64,000 nt of DNA from an alpha proteobacterium SCGC AAA536-G10. GTDB taxonomy: Bacteria; Pseudomonadota; Alphaproteobacteria; Puniceispirillales; Marisalimonadaceae. The stretch lies in NCBI GenBank assembly GCA_000384615.1, contig ARQU01000011.1:1-64000 (forward strand), in the 5' to 3' direction. Position numbers and translations under genes: made by a program. Shown piece by piece: positions 10,578 to 20,367 of the stretch (the first letter of the stretch is position 1; each line of letters opens with the position of its first letter). A model generated the notes under the pieces. The model did no database searches, had not been told where the DNA came from, and was given only the letters and a program-made list of their open reading frames with translations.

Positions 10578-11039
10578 ATGGAACTTAACGATGAAATTAC
10601 AATACCAGCAAAATTGGAATTAGTTTATAAGTCATTAAATGATCTTGAGGTATTAAAATCTTGTATTCCTGGTTGTGAAGAACTTATTGAAGAAGAAGAT
10701 GGCAAATTATCTGCAAAGGTTATTTTAAAAATTGGCCCTATAAAAGCTAAGTTCAAGGGAAAAGTTACTTTAGATTTATCAAATGGTCCTACAAAATATT
10801 CACTTACTGGAGAAGGAGATGGTGGTGTTGCTGGATTTGCTAAAGGTGGAGCTGATGTTGAGTTGACCGAAGATGGTGATCAAACCATATTAAAGTATGT
10901 TGCTAAGAGTGAAGTCAAAGGAAAAATTGCTCAACTTGGGAGCCGTTTAATTTTAAGCACAGCTAAAAAATTATCTAAAACTTTTTTCGAAAATTTTAAA
11001 GTTTATATGGAAGGCGACAAAAAAGAGGTTCTTTCTTAG
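10578..11039 (+). CDS. coxG: CoxG family SRPBCC protein
   Basis: MELNDEITIPAKLELVYKSLNDLEVLKSCIPGCEEL, typical CoxG N-terminus; end of cox cluster. Confidence 0.92.
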   Translation: MELNDEITIPAKLELVYKSLNDLEVLKSCIPGCEELIEEEDGKLSAKVILKIGPIKAKFKGKVTLDLSNGPTKYSLTGEGDGGVAGFAKGGADVELTEDGDQTILKYVAKSEVKGKIAQLGSRLILSTAKKLSKTFFENFKVYMEGDKKEVLS

Positions 11040-11192
11040 TTAATTATCTTTTTTTGAAATATAATTTTAGAGGCTAATTTGATTATATACTTCTTAATAA
11101 TACTAGTATATTTATCAATGGGTTAGGTATTGTGATTAGGGTGAAATAGCGAAATATAATAAAAACTAAAAGCAAAGTTTCAGAGATTTTCA

Positions 11193-11744
11193 ATGAAAAT
11201 TAACAATTCTAATTTGGAAAAAGATTTACCCTTCACATCTAAAAATTTAATTAAAATATTAGATGATTGGAAAATTATTTATAAAAGCTATTCTCATGAA
11301 CCAGTTATGACTGTTAAAGAAGCCAAATTCGTCCAAGAAGAAATTTTTGGTTTAGACGATAGTAACGGGCATATTAAAAACCTTTATTTAAGAGATAAAA
11401 GAAAAAACAATATATTATTAGTTGCTCATCAAGATGCCTCAATAAATTTAAAGTTGTTAGCCAAAATAATTAAAATGGAGCGCTTAAGTTTTGGTTCCCC
11501 CAATAGATTATTTGAAAACTTGGGAGTTTTACCAGGAGCTGTGTCTCCATTTGCAATGATAAATGGTGCAAAAACAGGTGTGTCTTTATTTTTAGACAAT
11601 AATTTGAAGTCATTTAGTAAAATTTACGCACATCCATTAGAAAATGACAAAACTTTAGAAATATCAATTAAACAGTTAGAAAATTTTTTTGAAAAAATAT
11701 CAGTCATCCCGAATTGGATTGACCTTGACTCTTTTGATAATTAA
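11193..11744 (+). CDS. YbaK/prolyl-tRNA deacylase (ProX-like) family protein
   Basis: YSHEPVMTVKEA, GHIKNLYLRDKRKNN, LGVLPGAVSPFAMIN motifs. Confidence 0.88.
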   Translation: MKINNSNLEKDLPFTSKNLIKILDDWKIIYKSYSHEPVMTVKEAKFVQEEIFGLDDSNGHIKNLYLRDKRKNNILLVAHQDASINLKLLAKIIKMERLSFGSPNRLFENLGVLPGAVSPFAMINGAKTGVSLFLDNNLKSFSKIYAHPLENDKTLEISIKQLENFFEKISVIPNWIDLDSFDN

Positions 11745-11800
11745 AAAACATATTATCAAAAATTATTGACATATCCTTTTTCATAAAACAAATTCTTTAA

Positions 11801-12109
11801 ATGACGTCTATACATTTTTCAAAAAAATATATTTATACTCCTATTATTGTTTTCCTTATCTTTATAACATCAATATTTCAATCTGTTGACGCCAAAGATA
11901 CTTCTTTAATGATAATGATAACAAACAAAAATTGTTTATATTGCATTGTGTGGGAAAAACAAATTGGTAAAATATATCCTAAGACTGAAATAGCAAAAAA
12001 ATTTTCATTACATAGAATAGAAGTTAAAAACTTTGTTAATTATACTAAATATGATTTAAAAAAAACAAATTTGGACTTCATAACCTCCCCCAGGTTTAAA
12101 AGTAGATAA
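11801..12109 (+). CDS. thioredoxin-like (SoxS/SoxW-type) secreted protein, apparently C-terminally truncated
   Basis: Signal peptide then MITNKNCLYCIVWEKQIGKIYPKTEIAKKFSLHRIEV; ends before the expected TPTF..GYPG region. Confidence 0.6.
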   Translation: MTSIHFSKKYIYTPIIVFLIFITSIFQSVDAKDTSLMIMITNKNCLYCIVWEKQIGKIYPKTEIAKKFSLHRIEVKNFVNYTKYDLKKTNLDFITSPRFKSR

Positions 12110-12258
12110 AATTTACCATTTAGCCATTGTTAAACTATTTTCATGATTAATTATTTATTTATCAAGGAATAATTTTCCTAGGGAAAATTTTCATTGTTAT
12201 ATGTCTATTTTCAATTTAAATTATAACTTATTATCTTTAAAAAATTGTAAGGTTAGTT

Positions 12259-15051
12259 ATGAGTTTATATATAAATTATATATCTGAAATTGAAAACAGA
12301 AAAAAAGAAGGTTTAAAGCCAAAGCCAATAGAGGATGGCACTTTATTAAAAGAAATAATTTCACAAATAAAAGACGAAAATAATATTCATAGAACCGATT
12401 CACTCAACTTTCTCATTTATAATACTATCCCAGGCACAACTACTGCAGCAGTAGTAAAATCAAAGTTTTTAAAAGAAATTATAACAAAACAAATTGTTGT
12501 AAAAGAAATTGAACCAAAGTTTGCATTTGAACTTTTATCTCATATGAAAGGCGGACCATCGATTGAAGTACTTCTTGATTTAGCTTTGGGTGAAAATAAA
12601 TCTGTAGCTCTAGAGGCAGCAGAAGTTCTTAAAACCCAAGTTTTTCTCTATGAGATTGACACTTCTAGATTAGAGAATGCTTACAGTAAAGGTAATAAAA
12701 TTGCGGAAGATATCATTAAAAGTTATTCAGAAGCAGAATTTTTTACTAAGCTTCCAGAAATTGAGGAAGAGATTAAAGTTGTAACATATGTTGCAGCTGA
12801 AGGAGATATTTCAACCGATTTATTATCACCTGGGAATCAGGCTCATTCAAGATCTGACCGTGAGCTTCATGGTAAGTGTATGATATCAGAAGCAGCACAA
12901 TTAGAGATTAGAAGATTGCAAAAGGAAAATCCTGACAAACGTGTGATGATAGTTTCTGAAAAAGGAACAATGGGTGTTGGTTCGTCAAGGATGTCAGGAG
13001 TTAACAATGTTGCTTTGTGGACAGGCATTCAAGCTAGTCCATATGTTCCATTTGTAAATATTGCTCCAATAGTGGCAGGAACGAATGGTATATCACCAAT
13101 TTTTTTAACAACAGTAGGTGTTACTGGGGGAATAGGAGTTGATCTAAAAAATTGGACTAAAAAGCTTGATACAGATGGAAATCCAATAATTAATAATGAC
13201 GATAATCCAGTACTTGAGCAAAGATATAGTGTTGATACTGGGACAGTATTAACCATCAATACTAAAAAACAAAAACTATATGATGAAACAGGTGACAAAG
13301 AGCTTGTAGATATGTCTTCCTCTTTTTCACCACAAAAACTTGAGTTCATGAAAGCTGGGGGTTCATATGCTATTGTATTTGGAAAAAAACTTCAGAGCTT
13401 TGCCTGTAAAGCTCTAAATATAGAATTAAAGTCTGCATTTGCACCTTCAAAACAAATTTATAATTCTGGTCAAGGTTTTACTGCTGTAGAAAAAATATTT
13501 AATGCAAATGCGGTAGGTGTGGAAGATGGAGTCAAGTTACATGCAGGATCTGATGTACGCGTAAAAGTCAATATTGTTGGTTCTCAGGACACTACAGGTT
13601 TAATGACTTCGCAAGAGTTAGAAGCTATGGCTGCGACTATAATTTCTCCAAATGTTGATGGAGCATATCAATCAGGATGTCATACTGCTTCTGTATGGGA
13701 TTTTAAAGCTCAAGAAAACACGCCCCGACTTATGAAATTTATGCATAAATTTGGTCTTATTACAGCACGTGATCCAAAAGATTCTTATCATTCAATGACC
13801 GATGTTATTCACAAAGTTTTAAATGACATAACTGTTGATGATTGGTCAATTATTATTGGTGGTGACTCCCACACCAGAATGTCAAAAGGTGTTGCATTTG
13901 GTGCTGACTCCGGAACAGTTGCGCTTGCCTTGGCAACTGGTGAAGCAACTATGCCTATACCAGAATCAGTAAAGGTTACTTTTAAAGGTAAAATGAGTGA
14001 TCATATGGATTTTCGTGATGTAGTACATGCAACTCAAGCACAGATGCTTAAACAATTTGGTGATAATGTATTTCAAGGAAAAATTATAGAAGTACATCTT
14101 GGAACTCTTTTAGCTGATCAAGCTTTTACTTTTACAGATTGGACAGCTGAAATGAAGGCCAAAGCATCCATCTGTATTTCAGAGGATAATACACTTATTA
14201 GATCATTAGAAATTGCAAGAGATAGAATACAGGTAATGGTTGATAAGGGTATGGAGAATAAAGACAAAATGCTTCATAGGTTAATAGGTATTGCAGAAAA
14301 AAGAATATCTCAAATTAAATCGGGGGAAAAACCCGCATTAAGACCTGATGCAAATGCAAAATATTCATCTGAAGTTGTTGTAGATCTTAACTTAATTGAT
14401 GAGCCGATGATTGCTGATCCAGATGTTAATAATCATGATGTGTCTAAGAGGTATACTCATGACACTATAAGACCAATTTCATATTATAACGCAGAAAAAA
14501 AGGTTGATCTTGGCTTTGTAGGCTCGTGTATGGTTCATAAAGGAGATGTAAAAATTGTTGCACAAATGTTACGTAATCTTGAAAGATCGTCAGGTAAAGT
14601 GAATTTTAAGGCTCCTCTAGTTGTAGCGGCACCAACCTATAATATTATAGATGAACTTAAAGAAGAAGGTGACTGGAGTATCTTGCAAAAATACTCTGGC
14701 TTTGAGTTTGATGATAAAAATCCAAAAAATTCAGCACGTCTAGAATATGATAATATTCTTTATCTTGAAAGACCTGGGTGTAACCTTTGTATGGGAAACC
14801 AAGAAAAAGCTGCAAAAGGGGATACGGTTTTGGCAACTTCAACAAGATTGTTCCAAGGTAGGGTAGTAGAAGACACTGAAGAAAAAAAAGGTGAATCATT
14901 ACTTGCTTCTACCCCAGTTGTAGTTCTTTCTGCAATATTAGGAAGAACACCAACAATAGAAGAGTATAAAATTGCTGTAGAAGGAATTGACCTAACGAAA
15001 TTTGCTCCACCGCTGGAAAAAAATCAGAATACCTTATCAGCACATTTTTAA
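12259..15051 (+). CDS. acnB: bifunctional aconitate hydratase 2/2-methylisocitrate dehydratase
   Basis: 930 aa, AcnB architecture; GGDSHTRMSKGVAFGADSGT; ERPGCNLCMGNQ cluster-ligand motif. Confidence 0.96.
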   Translation: MSLYINYISEIENRKKEGLKPKPIEDGTLLKEIISQIKDENNIHRTDSLNFLIYNTIPGTTTAAVVKSKFLKEIITKQIVVKEIEPKFAFELLSHMKGGPSIEVLLDLALGENKSVALEAAEVLKTQVFLYEIDTSRLENAYSKGNKIAEDIIKSYSEAEFFTKLPEIEEEIKVVTYVAAEGDISTDLLSPGNQAHSRSDRELHGKCMISEAAQLEIRRLQKENPDKRVMIVSEKGTMGVGSSRMSGVNNVALWTGIQASPYVPFVNIAPIVAGTNGISPIFLTTVGVTGGIGVDLKNWTKKLDTDGNPIINNDDNPVLEQRYSVDTGTVLTINTKKQKLYDETGDKELVDMSSSFSPQKLEFMKAGGSYAIVFGKKLQSFACKALNIELKSAFAPSKQIYNSGQGFTAVEKIFNANAVGVEDGVKLHAGSDVRVKVNIVGSQDTTGLMTSQELEAMAATIISPNVDGAYQSGCHTASVWDFKAQENTPRLMKFMHKFGLITARDPKDSYHSMTDVIHKVLNDITVDDWSIIIGGDSHTRMSKGVAFGADSGTVALALATGEATMPIPESVKVTFKGKMSDHMDFRDVVHATQAQMLKQFGDNVFQGKIIEVHLGTLLADQAFTFTDWTAEMKAKASICISEDNTLIRSLEIARDRIQVMVDKGMENKDKMLHRLIGIAEKRISQIKSGEKPALRPDANAKYSSEVVVDLNLIDEPMIADPDVNNHDVSKRYTHDTIRPISYYNAEKKVDLGFVGSCMVHKGDVKIVAQMLRNLERSSGKVNFKAPLVVAAPTYNIIDELKEEGDWSILQKYSGFEFDDKNPKNSARLEYDNILYLERPGCNLCMGNQEKAAKGDTVLATSTRLFQGRVVEDTEEKKGESLLASTPVVVLSAILGRTPTIEEYKIAVEGIDLTKFAPPLEKNQNTLSAHF

Positions 15052-15115
15052 TTTAATTGAAAAAAATAGAGCTAACTCATAAGTTACATTACAAAATAAC
15101 TTGATTGGTCAGTAG

Positions 15116-17248
15116 GTGAAAATCAAAAATAAAATTTATACCTTATTAATTTTCTTAGCCTTTTTATTTTTTAGTTTTGAAAATGTTTTCGCAAATGTAG
15201 ACAATAAAGATAATATAACTTTTATTCTTAATACAGACGATTTTGAAACCATACCCTCAAAACATTTAGAATTTGTTGAAGGCTTTGATCAAAACACTCC
15301 TTTTGAAAAATTATTTAAATTAGACTGGAAAAAAAAATTACACAATGATCAATCATTCGTTGATGGTTACTGGGTTCGATTTAGTGTTCAAAATAATACG
15401 AATAAGAAAAATATTGGAGTTACTTTCAATTATAATAACGAAAAGAAAGTTTTTAGTCTAAATAATAAGACAGTTATAGAGTATCCATATTGGAATGAAA
15501 AATATGATAGATGGATTGATGATGGAAGAGTTAGAGCAAGTTATAAAGTCATAATGAATCCTAATGAAACCACCCAAGTTTATAGTTTTTTTAGAAAAAA
15601 ACCATTTGATCGTTATATGGGTAGAGATAGTCTTCACCGAATGACTATTAGCTCATGGGAAAATATTAGTACTCATCAATTTGTAAAAATTGCCGCAAAC
15701 TTAGCAACTTTTGCAATAGCTATAACTTTTGCTATTTATTATTTATTCATTTTTTTAGTCTCGAAAGGTAACTATTTGTGGTTGTCACTAAGCCTTTTTC
15801 AAATCTCTTTTCTGTCCATTACAAATTTAGTTATTGGCAGAATTATTGGGATAAATTCCTGGTTTTATGCAAGTGAGTTTTCTTTGGCTTCAATATCACT
15901 ATTATTTTTACTATTACTTCAATTTTTTAGACAATCGCTTAATTTAAAAGTAAATTATCCAGTTTTTAATAAAATTTTTGTTTCAACTATAATTTTTTAT
16001 ATTGTTATGATTTTTTTAAATTTATATACATCTTTATCTTGGCCAAGTATAATGTATTTGGATTTAAATTTGTATCCACCTGACATGAATGGACCAGGCT
16101 TAGTTAAAGTAAAATATTTATTTGCCCCTTTTACATTTTTATTGCTAACTTCTGCTGTTATATCATTCTTACTTTGGAAAAAAGGAAGCTCCTACGCCAA
16201 ATATTTATGTATATCCTTCGCGTTACCTTTTTTATCGGCACCAATTTCGGGTTTGGCATATTTATTTTATGATTTTAATTGGATTACTTGGTTAATCATA
16301 AATTCTGCAGTAGGAATTTTATTCCTTGGTATGTTTATTACTTTTGGATTTGCTGTTGCTCAGCAATTAAATGATATGAAGTTGTTAGCTCTTCAACAAC
16401 AAGTAAAATTAACAGAAGCTTACCAAAGATTTGTACCACAGCAATTACTCAAAAACCTTGGTAAAAATAGTATATTAGATGTCTCATTAGGAGACCAAGT
16501 GAATGTTGAAATGAGTATATTATTTTCTGATATAAGATCTTTTACTTCGATATCAGAAAAAATGACTCCAAAAGAAAATTTTTCATTTTTGAACTCATAT
16601 TTAAATCAAATGAGTCCAATAATTAGAGAAAATAAAGGTTATATAGATAAATTTATGGGTGACGGTGTTATGGCATTGTTTAAAAGAGGATTAAAAAAAG
16701 CCCGTGAAGTTGGTCTAAAAATAAAAATAAATACTGTAGCAATTAGCAACTTTAATCAACATCATCTTTCCGAAATACTTAAATGGTGTGGTAAAGAAAA
16801 TTTTGACATGACTATAATTGAAGTTATGCCAATGGGCGATATCGGTGGAGATACAAGATATGGACAATACTTACCTTTATCACAGGTCAGAACCGAACTA
16901 GAAAAAGAATTCACTCTAAAAGACCTTCCAGAAAGAACAAGCGGCCCAGCAAGATATGTGTCAGTTAAAGAAACAAGTAACAAGCTTGGTTTTATAACAC
17001 CATTAACGCATAATTTTTGTGAAAGTTGTAATAGGGTAAGACTTACTTGCACTGGTGTCTTATATATGTGCTTAGGACAGGATGATAATGCCGATTTAAA
17101 AACTGTTCTAAGAGAAGAAGGATCTACTGCTCTAGAAGAAGCGATAAGAATGGCAATAGGGAGAAAACCAAAAGGGCATGACTTTGAGATTTCACGTCAA
17201 TCTCCAAACATATCTGTCAACCGACACATGTCTCTTACAGGGGGCTGA
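15116..17248 (+). CDS. Chimeric ORF: membrane-anchored class III adenylate/guanylate cyclase N-terminus fused to MoaA C-terminus
   Basis: Residues 1-522: signal peptide, extracellular domain, seven-TM-like region, [18 protein letters not shown]...[11 protein letters not shown]. From residue 523 (nt 16682): [19 protein letters not shown]...[21 protein letters not shown]...HMSLTGG (MoaA). Confidence 0.85.
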   Translation: MKIKNKIYTLLIFLAFLFFSFENVFANVDNKDNITFILNTDDFETIPSKHLEFVEGFDQNTPFEKLFKLDWKKKLHNDQSFVDGYWVRFSVQNNTNKKNIGVTFNYNNEKKVFSLNNKTVIEYPYWNEKYDRWIDDGRVRASYKVIMNPNETTQVYSFFRKKPFDRYMGRDSLHRMTISSWENISTHQFVKIAANLATFAIAITFAIYYLFIFLVSKGNYLWLSLSLFQISFLSITNLVIGRIIGINSWFYASEFSLASISLLFLLLLQFFRQSLNLKVNYPVFNKIFVSTIIFYIVMIFLNLYTSLSWPSIMYLDLNLYPPDMNGPGLVKVKYLFAPFTFLLLTSAVISFLLWKKGSSYAKYLCISFALPFLSAPISGLAYLFYDFNWITWLIINSAVGILFLGMFITFGFAVAQQLNDMKLLALQQQVKLTEAYQRFVPQQLLKNLGKNSILDVSLGDQVNVEMSILFSDIRSFTSISEKMTPKENFSFLNSYLNQMSPIIRENKGYIDKFMGDGVMALFKRGLKKAREVGLKIKINTVAISNFNQHHLSEILKWCGKENFDMTIIEVMPMGDIGGDTRYGQYLPLSQVRTELEKEFTLKDLPERTSGPARYVSVKETSNKLGFITPLTHNFCESCNRVRLTCTGVLYMCLGQDDNADLKTVLREEGSTALEEAIRMAIGRKPKGHDFEISRQSPNISVNRHMSLTGG
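16685..16777 (+). repeat. Inverted repeat copy B, exact match to reverse complement of 1-93
   Basis: Base-by-base comparison; first mismatch at 16684 (a) vs complement of 94 (g). Confidence 0.95.
16685..17248 (+). other. moaA: moaA 3' part (MoaA residues ~152 to C-terminal GG) embedded in chimeric ORF
   Basis: C-x2-C-x13-C second 4Fe-4S motif and C-terminal GG; 93-bp exact match to reverse complement of window start. Confidence 0.92.
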
Positions 17249-18424
17249 TTAGTATCTCACTTTAATCCCATCAGGTTTGATTATAATTATGCTCATGAAC
17301 AAGATAAGAATTGGTATTGCTGTGTAAAACATCATTATTTTCCAGCCAAGAGTGCTGTGAAGTGCGCCTGCTAAAAATGATCCTGTTGCTACAAAAACAA
17401 AAATAATAAAATCTGTTACGCCCTGAACCTTCGCCCTTTCCTCTGGAAGCGCAGATTTTGCAATAATATCACTACCTCCAACATAAAGAAAATTCCAACC
17501 TAAACCACATAAGAATAAAGCTATCCAAAAATGTTCGATTGTCTGACCAATAATTGTAAAAGAGATAGAAAAAACATAAAGAAATAATCCTATCATCATT
17601 ACTTTACGGTTACCAAATGAGTTAATAATTGTACCAGTGAAAAAAGAGGGTGCAAACATAGCAATAACATGCCATTGAATCACAGTTGCACTAGCGCTAT
17701 CACCCAATTTACATACATTTACAATTTGTAATGGAGTTGCTGTCATAATAAAACTCATAAGGGAATAACCAACAGCAGCTGCTAAAATAGCTATTATAAG
17801 ATTTTTCTGAAGTAAAACATCACCTAAAGGCCTATTTATTTTTTTGGATGGAATTGGTTTTTTTATGTTTATGAAAATTAAAATTAGAAAATTTATTATT
17901 TGTATTATTGCTGCAAATAAGTATGTGGCTAAATAGATATAATCAGGGAAAAAATCAAAAGAGTATCTAGAAACTTCAGGGCCTAAAATAGCAGCGATGA
18001 GTCCACCAGCCAAAACTAACGAGATAGCTTTACTTTTTAAACTAATTGAAACATTGTCGGCAGCAGCATAACGATAAAATTGTTGGTTTGCTTGTGAAAA
18101 ACCTAGCAATATTGAACCAAGAATAAATAAAGAAAAAAGTTTGTAATAGATTGCACAAGCTATGACTAAACATCCAACAAAAGCTGACATAGCTCCTATA
18201 AGAAACATAGGCCTTCTTCCAAATTTACCCATCAATAAAGAAACAGGAATTAACGTTAATGCTATTGTTAAAAATTGAAGAGATAACGGGATAGTTGCGT
18301 AAGATGAATGAGTAGCTAGAATAGTACCAACTAATCCAGTGTTTATCATGTTAATATTTGTAGTTGTAACAGATAGACCCTGAGCGATTGATAGTATTAA
18401 AGTATTTCTCTTCTCCAGTTCCAA
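17249..18424 (-). CDS. MFS transporter
   Basis: 12-TM-like protein with GKFGRRPMFLIGA motif; its stop directly abuts the moaA-3' stop. Confidence 0.87.
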   Translation of the reverse strand: MELEKRNTLILSIAQGLSVTTTNINMINTGLVGTILATHSSYATIPLSLQFLTIALTLIPVSLLMGKFGRRPMFLIGAMSAFVGCLVIACAIYYKLFSLFILGSILLGFSQANQQFYRYAAADNVSISLKSKAISLVLAGGLIAAILGPEVSRYSFDFFPDYIYLATYLFAAIIQIINFLILIFINIKKPIPSKKINRPLGDVLLQKNLIIAILAAAVGYSLMSFIMTATPLQIVNVCKLGDSASATVIQWHVIAMFAPSFFTGTIINSFGNRKVMMIGLFLYVFSISFTIIGQTIEHFWIALFLCGLGWNFLYVGGSDIIAKSALPEERAKVQGVTDFIIFVFVATGSFLAGALHSTLGWKIMMFYTAIPILILFMSIIIIKPDGIKVRY

Positions 18425-18485
18425 CTACTTGTTGTCTTTACACAGAGATAATATTAACGTCATTACACAATCATTCTTTTAAATT

Positions 18486-19559
18486 ATGGAGATAGATTTG
18501 AATACATATTCTGGCCCCGGTCCAAAGAACCTTATAACAGATGTTATTGGAGTTCAAGTAGGTCACGCGCAAGATAAAAAAATTGGTACAGGGGTAACTG
18601 TTATTTTAGGAAATGGTCCATTTTCTGCATCTGTTGATGTGAGGGGTGGTGGCCCAGGAACAAGAGAAACTGACATGCTAAGTTTAGAGAATTCAATAGG
18701 TCGCGCTGATGCTATAGTACTTTCTGGTGGATCAGCATATGGGCTTGATGCTTGTTCAGAAATTCAAGATTTGTTGAGAGAAGACCAAAAAGGATATAAA
18801 TTAGGCAAAGCAATTATACCGCTAGTACCAGGAGCCGTAATTTTTGACCTTAATATTAACGATAACCCTCATGTAAATGAATTAGGTGAAAGATCCCCTT
18901 GGAGAATTTTAGCAAATAAAGCGTATAAGTCAGTTAACAACGATTTATTATTAGGTTCTTATGGTGCAGGTTTTGGCGCAACTACATCAACATTGAAAGG
19001 AGGACAAGGTTCATCCTCATGGACACAAGAATTCTCTAATGGAAAGGTATATACAGTTGGAGCTATCGTAATAAATAATGCAGTTGGGAACCCATTACTT
19101 AATGATGGGCCTTATTTTTTATCAGGTCACCTGGAGTTAGATAAAGAGTTTGGAGGATATGGACCATCTAATAAAAGATCTGATAATGTATTAAGAGCAA
19201 AAAGGATACCTCTATCACTAGGACAAACAGATATCTTAAATGATATTTCAAGTAATACAGTCATTGGTGTTGTAGCAACAGATGCACCCTTAAATCGTAC
19301 AAACTTAAAAAGAATAGCCATTATGGCTCATGACGGTATAGCCAAATCCTTAAGCCCTTCTCACACACCAATGGATGGAGACACAATTTTTTCTATTTCA
19401 ACTAATCAGCATCATAAGGAACAAATTTTAGAAAATGTAGACATTCTAGCTCTTGGTTCTAGAGCAAGTGATTGTGTTGCAAGAGCATGCAATAGAGCAG
19501 TTTACGAAGCAAAGTCCATAGGCAACTTAAAACCTGATTGGAAAAGTTTATTCTCCTAA
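18486..19559 (+). CDS. P1 family (S58/DmpA-like) peptidase
   Basis: NLITDVIGVQVGHAQD, VDVRGGGPGTRETDML, LSGGSAYGLDA motifs. Confidence 0.9.
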   Translation: MEIDLNTYSGPGPKNLITDVIGVQVGHAQDKKIGTGVTVILGNGPFSASVDVRGGGPGTRETDMLSLENSIGRADAIVLSGGSAYGLDACSEIQDLLREDQKGYKLGKAIIPLVPGAVIFDLNINDNPHVNELGERSPWRILANKAYKSVNNDLLLGSYGAGFGATTSTLKGGQGSSSWTQEFSNGKVYTVGAIVINNAVGNPLLNDGPYFLSGHLELDKEFGGYGPSNKRSDNVLRAKRIPLSLGQTDILNDISSNTVIGVVATDAPLNRTNLKRIAIMAHDGIAKSLSPSHTPMDGDTIFSISTNQHHKEQILENVDILALGSRASDCVARACNRAVYEAKSIGNLKPDWKSLFS

Positions 19560-19575
19560 ATAAATTCTATATATT

Positions 19576-20367
19576 TTAACTCTTAAGATTTAAAGCTTCT
19601 GCTTTCTTTTTCAAACGCCAGTAAAACAAGGATGCAAAAGGCAAACTAAAAATGTAAACTAAAACCAAAATTATAAACCCTTTTATAGGATTGCTTATAA
19701 TTGCATTACTAAGAATAGCTAAAATTATCAACATGGGTATGACGTATGATTTTGAAATTTGAAAGACCTTGCCAGAAAAAGTGGGTAAGTTACTTACCAT
19801 GGCTATTGAAATAAAACCAATCCATAGTCCAACATTTTGAAAAGATTTTAAATTTTGTGATTGTAAATAACCATCTATGGCAATCGGAAATAGCATTAAA
19901 AATGCTGCAGCTGGAGTAGGGACACCATTAAAATAATTTTTGGCATAGCTAGGTCTTTCAGATAACTCTGAATTAAATCGTGCAAGTCTAAGCGCAGAAC
20001 AAATCACATACAGAACTATTATTATCCAAAATAAATTACCCTGTGGTTTGTCCATCCACAAATATACCGCAAATGCAGGCACAGCACCAAAAACCACAAA
20101 ATCAGAGAGAGAATCTAGATGCATACCAAATTCACTAGTAGATTTTAATAATCGAGCAACTCTTCCATCCAACATGTCAAAAACAGAAGCAATAATGATC
20201 ATTATAATAACATTATCCCAATTATTAAAAAGAGCTTGATACATAGCTTGTAAACCAAAGATTAAAGCACATATCGTAAGAAAGTTTGGAAGCATCCAAA
20301 CTACCGAAAAACGTTTAGGCCTAGCTTGAAAACCTTTTTTGGCGAATTTAATACCCTTACTTTTCAT
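19576..20367 (-). CDS. pssA: CDP-diacylglycerol--serine O-phosphatidyltransferase
   Basis: CDP-alcohol phosphatidyltransferase motif DMLDGRVARLLKSTSEFGMHLDSLSD. Confidence 0.93.
   Translation of the reverse strand: MKSKGIKFAKKGFQARPKRFSVVWMLPNFLTICALIFGLQAMYQALFNNWDNVIIMIIIASVFDMLDGRVARLLKSTSEFGMHLDSLSDFVVFGAVPAFAVYLWMDKPQGNLFWIIIVLYVICSALRLARFNSELSERPSYAKNYFNGVPTPAAAFLMLFPIAIDGYLQSQNLKSFQNVGLWIGFISIAMVSNLPTFSGKVFQISKSYVIPMLIILAILSNAIISNPIKGFIILVLVYIFSLPFASLFYWRLKKKAEALNLKS

Noticed and set aside
13029-13349. Antisense ORFs within acnB (13029-13349, 14657-14899)
   Set aside because: Shadow ORFs opposite a strongly conserved gene.
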